55,028 nucleotides of DNA from Polyangiaceae bacterium (GTDB lineage: Bacteria > Myxococcota_A > Polyangia > Polyangiales > Polyangiaceae), in NCBI GenBank assembly GCA_020846005.1, contig JADLEQ010000037.1:1-55028 (forward strand). The letters run 5' to 3'. The position numbers and the translations under genes were made by a program. Position 1 is the first letter of the stretch, and each line of letters begins with the position of its first letter. The notes beneath the pieces were generated by a model. The model had not been told where the DNA came from. It worked only from the letters and a program-made list of their open reading frames with translations, and searched no databases. Below, piece by piece: positions 52,471 through 55,028 of the stretch.

Positions 52471-54843
52471 ATGGCGCGCGTCACGGTCGTGTTCCCGCCG
52501 CTCGACGTGTCGCGGGACTTCATCGACTACCCGTACTTCGCCGACCTGGGCGCGGTACAGGCCGCGGCCGTCCTGCGCGAGGCGGGCCACACCATCACGC
52601 TCGTCGACGCGTTGGCGCTCCCCGGCGCAGCCCTCGAGCCGCTGCCCGACGGCCGGGCGCGGCTCGGCGCGAGCGCGGAGGCGACCGCGGCGCGCGTGCC
52701 GGACGCGGACCTGGTCGTGGTCGCCTACACGCCCTTCCACCGACCCCCCGCGCGCGAGGCGGGGCTCGGCGGGCTCCTCGCCACGCTCCGGGCGCGCCGC
52801 CCGGCCGCGCCGCTGGTGCTCGCCGATCTCTACCAGACCGGGCAGCACGTCGTGGACGCGCCCTCCGCCGCGACGCTCGCCGCCTACCCCGAGATCGATA
52901 CGCTCCTCCGGTACGAGGCCGAGGCGGCCCTCCCCGGCCTCGTCGAGCGCCTCCTCGCGCAGGGGAGGCCCGCGGCGCCGTTCGCGGAGCGGGGCCCGGA
53001 GGTCGAACCCCTCGACTCCCTCCCGCTCCCGGCGTGGGACCTCGTGGACACCGAGGCCTATTTCGCGTTCCACCGGAGCGTCGTCGTCGGGCTCGGGCGG
53101 CCGAGCTGGGCGTTCCCCATCGATCTGCCGTCCCTCCCGCTCCTCACGAGCCGCGGCTGCCCGTTCCGCTGCGCGCACTGCTCGAGCAACCCGGGCCTCG
53201 CGCCCGGCGCGCCGAAGCGCCAGCGTCGCTACTCCGCGGAGTATCTCGATCGCGCGCTCGCCGCGCTGGTCGCCCGGGGCGCTCGGCGCGTGCACCTCCT
53301 CGACGAGCTCGCCAACGTGAACGAGCGCCACTTCGATCGGCTCCTCGAGCGACTCGAGGCCCACGATCTGTCGTTCGAGCTCCCCAACGGTGTGCGCGCG
53401 GACTACGTGCTCGACGAGCACCTCGCTCGGATGCGTGGCCGGCTGACGACGCTCAGCGTCAGCGCGGAGAGCGGCGTCCAGCGGGTCGTCGACGAGGTCG
53501 TCGGCAAGGAGCTCGACCTCGGCGCCATCCGGCGCGTCGCCGCGCGCGCGCAGCAGCACGGCGTGCCGCTGCTCGTCCACTTCATGATCGGCTTGCCCGG
53601 GGAGACGAAGGCCGAGATCAACGGGACGCTCGACTTCGCGATCGAGCTGCGCGAGGCGCACGGGGCGTGGCCGAGCGTACAGTTCGCGACCCCGCTCCCG
53701 GGGACGCGGCTCGCGGCGCGCGCCGCTGCGCACGGCCCGTCCCTCCCCGTCGCGGGCGATTGGGGGCCCCGGTTCCAGCAGGCCCCGAGCGTGGGCACGA
53801 GCGACTTCACGCTGGAGGAGCTCCGCGCATTCAAAGAGACCTTCGACCTCCGGCTCTCGGCCACCGAGGGGCCGAAGAAGGTGATCCTGAACGTCACCTA
53901 CAAGTGCAACAACCACTGCCCGTTCTGCGCGGTAGGGACCCGCACGCAGGTCGACGGCGACCTCACGCGCCAGCGTGAGCTGCTCGTGAAGTACCGCAGG
54001 CAGGGCGTGACCCTCCTCGATCTCGACGGTGGCGAGCCCACGCTCAACCCCAACCTGTTCGCGCTCATCCGCTTCGCGCGGCGCGCCGGCTACGAGCGCA
54101 TCAACGTGACGACGAACGGGCGCCTGTGCGCCTACGAGGACTTCGCGCGCCGCCTCGTCACGAGCGGGGTGAGCACGCTCCTGTTCAGTCTGCACGGCCA
54201 CACCCGGGCGCTGCACGCCGCGAACGTCGGGGTCCCCGAGGCCTTCGATCAGACGCTCGCGGGCATCGATCACTGCGTGCGGCACGCCCCGGCGGGCGTC
54301 GAGCTCGGCGCGAACCTCACGGTCACGCTCTCCAACCACCGGCACGTCGCGGAGGTGGCGCGCCTCGTGCACGAGCACGGCCTCCGGTGGCTGAACGTCC
54401 AGTTCCTCACCCCCTTTGGCCGGGCCACGCACACCGTGAACCCGGACACGCGCGGGGCCGCCGAGTACGTGATGCGGATGATCGACGCGTGGGGAGCGCG
54501 AGTGCGGATCCAGGTCATCAACGTGCCGTGGTGTTACCTCCCCGGGTACGAGGCCCACACCCGGGGGGACCTCCTCAAGCTCGAGCGGCACATGCTGTTC
54601 GTCAACAACGAGGAGGTGAACCTCTTCGAGTACCTGCGCGAGCAGCGCGAGCACCGCGCCGAGTGCGAGGGGTGTCCGCGGCGCGTGTTTTGCGGCGGGT
54701 TCTACCGGATGGAAGACGTGCCGGAGCCGGAGTGGCTGGTCGCGCCGGAGGATCTCGTGCGGCCGATCGCGGAGCGGGGGCTGACGGCGCACCCGCGGGC
54801 CCAGGCGCCGCGCGGGGGGACGAGGACGGGGGCGGAGGGGTAG
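52471..54843 (+). CDS. Fused tandem radical SAM protein with N-terminal B12-binding-like domain
   Basis: A 790-residue protein with two radical SAM cores. Residues 1 to about 200 look like the cobalamin-binding-type domain of B12-dependent radical SAM proteins (VTVVFPPLDVSRDFIDYP, PLPAWDLVDTEAYF). Core 1 carries CPFRCAHC (Cys230, 234, 237) and the later HFMIGLPGET. Core 2 starts near residue 470 with VTYKCNNHCPFCAVG (Cys479, 483, 486) and DLDGGEPTLNPN. A C-terminal CEGCPRRVFCGG (Cys732, 735, 741) may bind an auxiliary cluster, as in SPASM/twitch domains. Both cluster sites are intact, so both cores may be active. No precursor peptide or cognate enzyme is recognised nearby. The start is ATG 52471. 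Confidence 0.9.
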   Translation: MARVTVVFPPLDVSRDFIDYPYFADLGAVQAAAVLREAGHTITLVDALALPGAALEPLPDGRARLGASAEATAARVPDADLVVVAYTPFHRPPAREAGLGGLLATLRARRPAAPLVLADLYQTGQHVVDAPSAATLAAYPEIDTLLRYEAEAALPGLVERLLAQGRPAAPFAERGPEVEPLDSLPLPAWDLVDTEAYFAFHRSVVVGLGRPSWAFPIDLPSLPLLTSRGCPFRCAHCSSNPGLAPGAPKRQRRYSAEYLDRALAALVARGARRVHLLDELANVNERHFDRLLERLEAHDLSFELPNGVRADYVLDEHLARMRGRLTTLSVSAESGVQRVVDEVVGKELDLGAIRRVAARAQQHGVPLLVHFMIGLPGETKAEINGTLDFAIELREAHGAWPSVQFATPLPGTRLAARAAAHGPSLPVAGDWGPRFQQAPSVGTSDFTLEELRAFKETFDLRLSATEGPKKVILNVTYKCNNHCPFCAVGTRTQVDGDLTRQRELLVKYRRQGVTLLDLDGGEPTLNPNLFALIRFARRAGYERINVTTNGRLCAYEDFARRLVTSGVSTLLFSLHGHTRALHAANVGVPEAFDQTLAGIDHCVRHAPAGVELGANLTVTLSNHRHVAEVARLVHEHGLRWLNVQFLTPFGRATHTVNPDTRGAAEYVMRMIDAWGARVRIQVINVPWCYLPGYEAHTRGDLLKLERHMLFVNNEEVNLFEYLREQREHRAECEGCPRRVFCGGFYRMEDVPEPEWLVAPEDLVRPIAERGLTAHPRAQAPRGGTRTGAEG

Positions 54844-54852
54844 GCGGGGTGG

Positions 54853-54894
54853 GAGCGTGAGCGAGGGCGTGAGCGTGAGCGTGAGCGAGCGCGA
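54853..54894. repeat. GTGAGC short tandem repeats
   Basis: Several copies of the hexamer GTGAGC or GCGTGA lie in the short gap between the radical SAM gene stop and the next minus-strand gene. The unit number is about five with one interruption. Nothing marks it as a regulatory site. Confidence 0.6.
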
Positions 54895-54916
54895 CGCTCG
54901 AGGTCGGCGCTCGCCG

Positions 54917-55028
54917 CTACTCGCCGAGGACTTCGCCGGCGGTCGCGCCGGTCGTCGCGGACGCTAGCCAGCGGTCCAGCGTCGCGGCGTCGGCGCAGGC
55001 GAGGATGCGCGCGCGCTGGGCCTCGCTC
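54917..55028 (-). CDS. C-terminal end of an unidentified minus-strand CDS
   Basis: The stop codon is at 54917-54919 and about 36 codons are visible, reading EAQRARILACADAATLDRWL and ending GEVLGE. Similar short helical C-terminal tails with ACxDxxxLxxWL occur in myxobacterial proteins annotated as putative transposase/Rpn-like nucleases. That recollection is weak, and the gene continues beyond the window. Confidence 0.5.
   Translation of the reverse strand, partial: SEAQRARILACADAATLDRWLASATTGATAGEVLGE

Noticed and set aside
52363..54792. Minus-strand open frame of about 800 codons opposite the radical SAM gene
   Set aside because: It has no motifs and is rich in Arg, Glu and Val as mirror codons of the real gene, which has intact catalytic motifs on the plus strand.
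54844..54916. GTGAGC repeats considered as a terminator or operator
   Set aside because: They are direct hexamers without inverted symmetry and lie in a short gap. No stem or conserved site can be drawn.

Overview
The window is a very GC-rich chromosomal segment whose gene content points to a myxobacterium, probably from the Sorangium/Polyangium side of the group. This is an inference, since no rRNA marker is present. The supporting signs are several Ser/Thr protein kinases (one with the HRDVSPHN catalytic-loop variant and a C-terminal PEGA domain), lipoproteins with long Gly/Ala/Ser-rich linkers, a MYXO-CTERM-like C-terminus, an ECF41-type sigma factor, and LPS and outer-membrane genes. Genes are densely packed. 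Stop and start codons repeatedly overlap as ATGA, GTGA, TTGA or TGATG, which suggests pervasive translational coupling. I see no tRNA, rRNA, CRISPR array, intact insertion sequence or prophage.

Layout. 0-6.3 kb (minus strand): a molybdenum hydroxylase operon consisting of a 4-hydroxybenzoyl-CoA-reductase-like large subunit, its FAD/[4Fe-4S] subunit and a MocA-like cytidylyltransferase, followed by a flavoprotein and an ECF41 sigma factor. No [2Fe-2S] subunit gene is present. 6.3-8.3 kb: a decayed defence locus with pieces of a type I restriction-modification system (hsdM, hsdR) flanking pieces of an AAA ATPase and a DUF4276-like protein, all shortened by deletions. 8.4-10.9 kb: molybdenum cofactor genes moeA, a mobA-moaE fusion, and moaD. 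10.9-11.5 kb: a low-complexity tract inside a Gly-rich lipoprotein frame. 11.6-15.6 kb: exported hydrolase, beta-barrel-like protein and two lipoproteins, one with a VWA domain. 15.8-20 kb: skp and lpxD facing corC-like, lpxA and fabZ. 20.2-23.2 kb: a c-type cytochrome lipoprotein, recA with an apparent SOS-controlled promoter, and a SprT-like metallopeptidase. 23.2-28.9 kb: envelope proteins including a MYXO-CTERM protein, a tandem DsbA-like protein and a SurA-like chaperone. 28.9-40.4 kb (minus strand): a VWA/DUF58 module with a kinase and a LysM protein, a second kinase with an unusual N-terminal domain, lipB, a REC-GAF-HD-GYP regulator, a TrmA-family RNA methyltransferase and a CPBP protease. 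40.4-48.4 kb (plus strand): a FliA-like sigma factor, a small type III secretion inner-rod-like protein, mnmA, lipoproteins, and a TPR protein/kinase pair. 48.4-51.6 kb: a small Cys-rich protein, tilS and ftsH. 51.7-55 kb: an outer-membrane-like protein, a 790-residue protein with two radical SAM cores, and the tail of a minus-strand gene.

Together the left third links Mo-enzyme production with its cofactor (MocA would supply the cytosine dinucleotide form that this enzyme family uses), interrupted by the ruined restriction locus. The centre is envelope biogenesis. The right half is signalling plus tRNA modification and proteostasis. The items most worth following up are the tandem radical SAM protein, the FliA-like sigma/inner-rod-like gene pair with its repeats, the decayed defence island, the MobA-MoaE fusion, and the frame-hopping repeat tract. 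Everything here comes from reading translations and motifs by eye. No database search was possible, and family names rest on remembered motif patterns.
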